A stretch of DNA of 50,687 nt from a virus. This document shows positions 49,863 through 50,687 of the stretch, one piece after another; position 1 is the stretch's first letter, and the number at the start of each line of letters is the position of its first letter. Both the position numbers and the translations under genes were made by a program. The stretch covers positions 1-50,687 of the IMG/VR virus record IMGVR_UViG_3300026521_000035; one strand, 5' to 3'. The notes under the pieces were generated by a model. That model had not been told where the DNA came from. It worked only from the letters and a program-made list of their open reading frames with translations, and did no database searches.

Positions 49863-50309
49863 TTAAGAACTCCTTTTTATATCTCATAACTTTGTTAAAG
49901 TATTTATAGTTTTTCTTGCCTCCGTTATATCTACTTATAGCCTGAAAATAACCATATCTATGTAGGTAGTAATGAAATAATCTAATAGTTAATACTATAG
50001 ATAATTCACTATCCTTTACAAGTTTAGTTTTTAAAGCTCTAATAGGTACTTTAACTAACTTAGATACTAATTTATCCTTAGTAGCTAAATATCTAAGAGT
50101 ACTTATTTGGAGTTGTGTAATACCTAATGATTTACCATCATCTCCTACTACACTTACACCACAAGTACTTTCAGTCATAGCTATACCTACTATAGTAGAT
50201 GGATATTTAGTATATTTTTAGCTATATCATATACCCTTTTACAGTTATCAGGTAAGGCATATAAGTTAGATACCAACAGGATTAGAATAAGAAGTCTTCT
50301 GCTATACAT
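49828..50309 (-). pseudogene. Lytic transglycosylase (SLT-like) with frameshift, or programmed frameshift
   Basis: The downstream frame (ATG 50178) reads TESTCGVSVVGDDGKSLGIT, then QLQISTLRYL and YFQAISRYNGGKKNYKYF, the SLT fold with its catalytic Glu in TES, Gln in QLQ and YNGG. That frame starts at the catalytic Glu, which is too late. Upstream, another frame from ATG 50309 encodes a signal peptide, YSRRLLILILLVSNLYA, then LPDNCKRVYDIAK, and ends at 50190. Adding one A to the five-A run (50215-50219 on the + strand) joins them as DIAKKYTKYPSTIVGIAMTES, a normal SLT N-terminus. Thus one base is missing, or the ribosome slips. Confidence 0.65.
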
Positions 50310-50485
50310 AGCAGTAAATCTTCTTTGCTATTGAAATGCTCAAATGAACCTTCATAGCATTCTTGGAGGGAAGCTAAAGCTAATTGATAAGCTTTATTGT
50401 TCTCTAAAAAATAGCTAAGTTCATTTTCTATACGAAGATCATGGGTCCCTTCAAGCTCTTCATCTAAGTAGTCTATTGTTGTCAT
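50282..50485 (-). CDS. Small acidic protein, 67 aa
   Basis: Preceded by AAAGGA and an ATG. An acidic helical protein (TIDYLDEELEGTHDLRIENE; FENNKAYQLALASLQECYEG) ending LLLCIAEDFLF. The frame overlaps the start of the transglycosylase gene (50309). Unknown function. Confidence 0.5.
   Translation of the reverse strand: MTTIDYLDEELEGTHDLRIENELSYFLENNKAYQLALASLQECYEGSFEHFNSKEDLLLCIAEDFLF

Positions 50486-50687
<202 letters not shown>

Overview
This window is part of the genome of a lytic, very AT-rich tailed phage with a short-tail (podovirus) body plan related to Escherichia phage N4. The N4 link rests on gene order and motifs. Reading the + strand, the order is portal, a small protein, an acidic scaffold, an N4-gp56-type capsid protein, small head proteins, large internal proteins, and finally a giant protein carrying single-subunit RNA polymerase motifs (the virion RNA polymerase, vRNAP, that N4-like phages inject). 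The minus strand carries an N4-like AAA+ ATPase with its partner, a primase, a split family A DNA polymerase and an ssDNA-binding protein. A Gram-negative host is likely because murein hydrolases are present, but the host genus cannot be read from the sequence. The large terminase, the tail fibre and the RNAP1/RNAP2 pair expected of N4 relatives are not visible, so the genome probably continues beyond both ends.

Layout. Positions 1-22689 (+ strand) form the late module: the end of an M15-peptidase endolysin, virion proteins of unknown role, portal (4677), scaffold (7014), major capsid (8167) and proteins of 671, 1320 and 2063 residues. The last has the RNAP core near its N-terminus and an HExxH metallopeptidase-like domain after it. 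The two modules converge on an inverted repeat at 22688-22708. Everything from 22697 to 50485 lies on the minus strand and is transcribed leftward in tightly overlapping genes.

Read in transcription order, from right to left, the minus-strand module holds: small early-type genes; a frameshifted lytic transglycosylase (49828-50309); an SF1 helicase and a winged-helix ORF (46927-48588); AAA+ ATPase and partner (44147-45730); a DUF3987-like/AEP primase (41699-43876); small proteins; a separate 3'-5' exonuclease (38507-39166); a family A polymerase domain interrupted by a group I intron (34765-37792); a RecB-like nuclease; a cluster of repeats that may be an origin (33166-33275); a Sak4-like ATPase; a DNA methyltransferase; the ssDNA-binding protein; an unusual tRNA-Lys; ThyX; ribonucleotide reductase alpha (interrupted by a second group I intron) and beta; a DUF3310 protein and a MazG-like pyrophosphohydrolase.

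How it fits together. Injected vRNAP would start transcription. Minus-strand genes then remodel nucleotide pools (NrdA/NrdB, ThyX, MazG-like) and replicate and recombine DNA (primase, helicase, polymerase, exonuclease, Sak4, nuclease, SSB). The + strand then makes the virion. The capsid and SSB genes share a near-identical leader element (CTCCGAAATGAGG followed by RTAAACTA). Both introns interrupt coding sequence for conserved catalytic motifs and carry different homing endonucleases (HNH and GIY-YIG).
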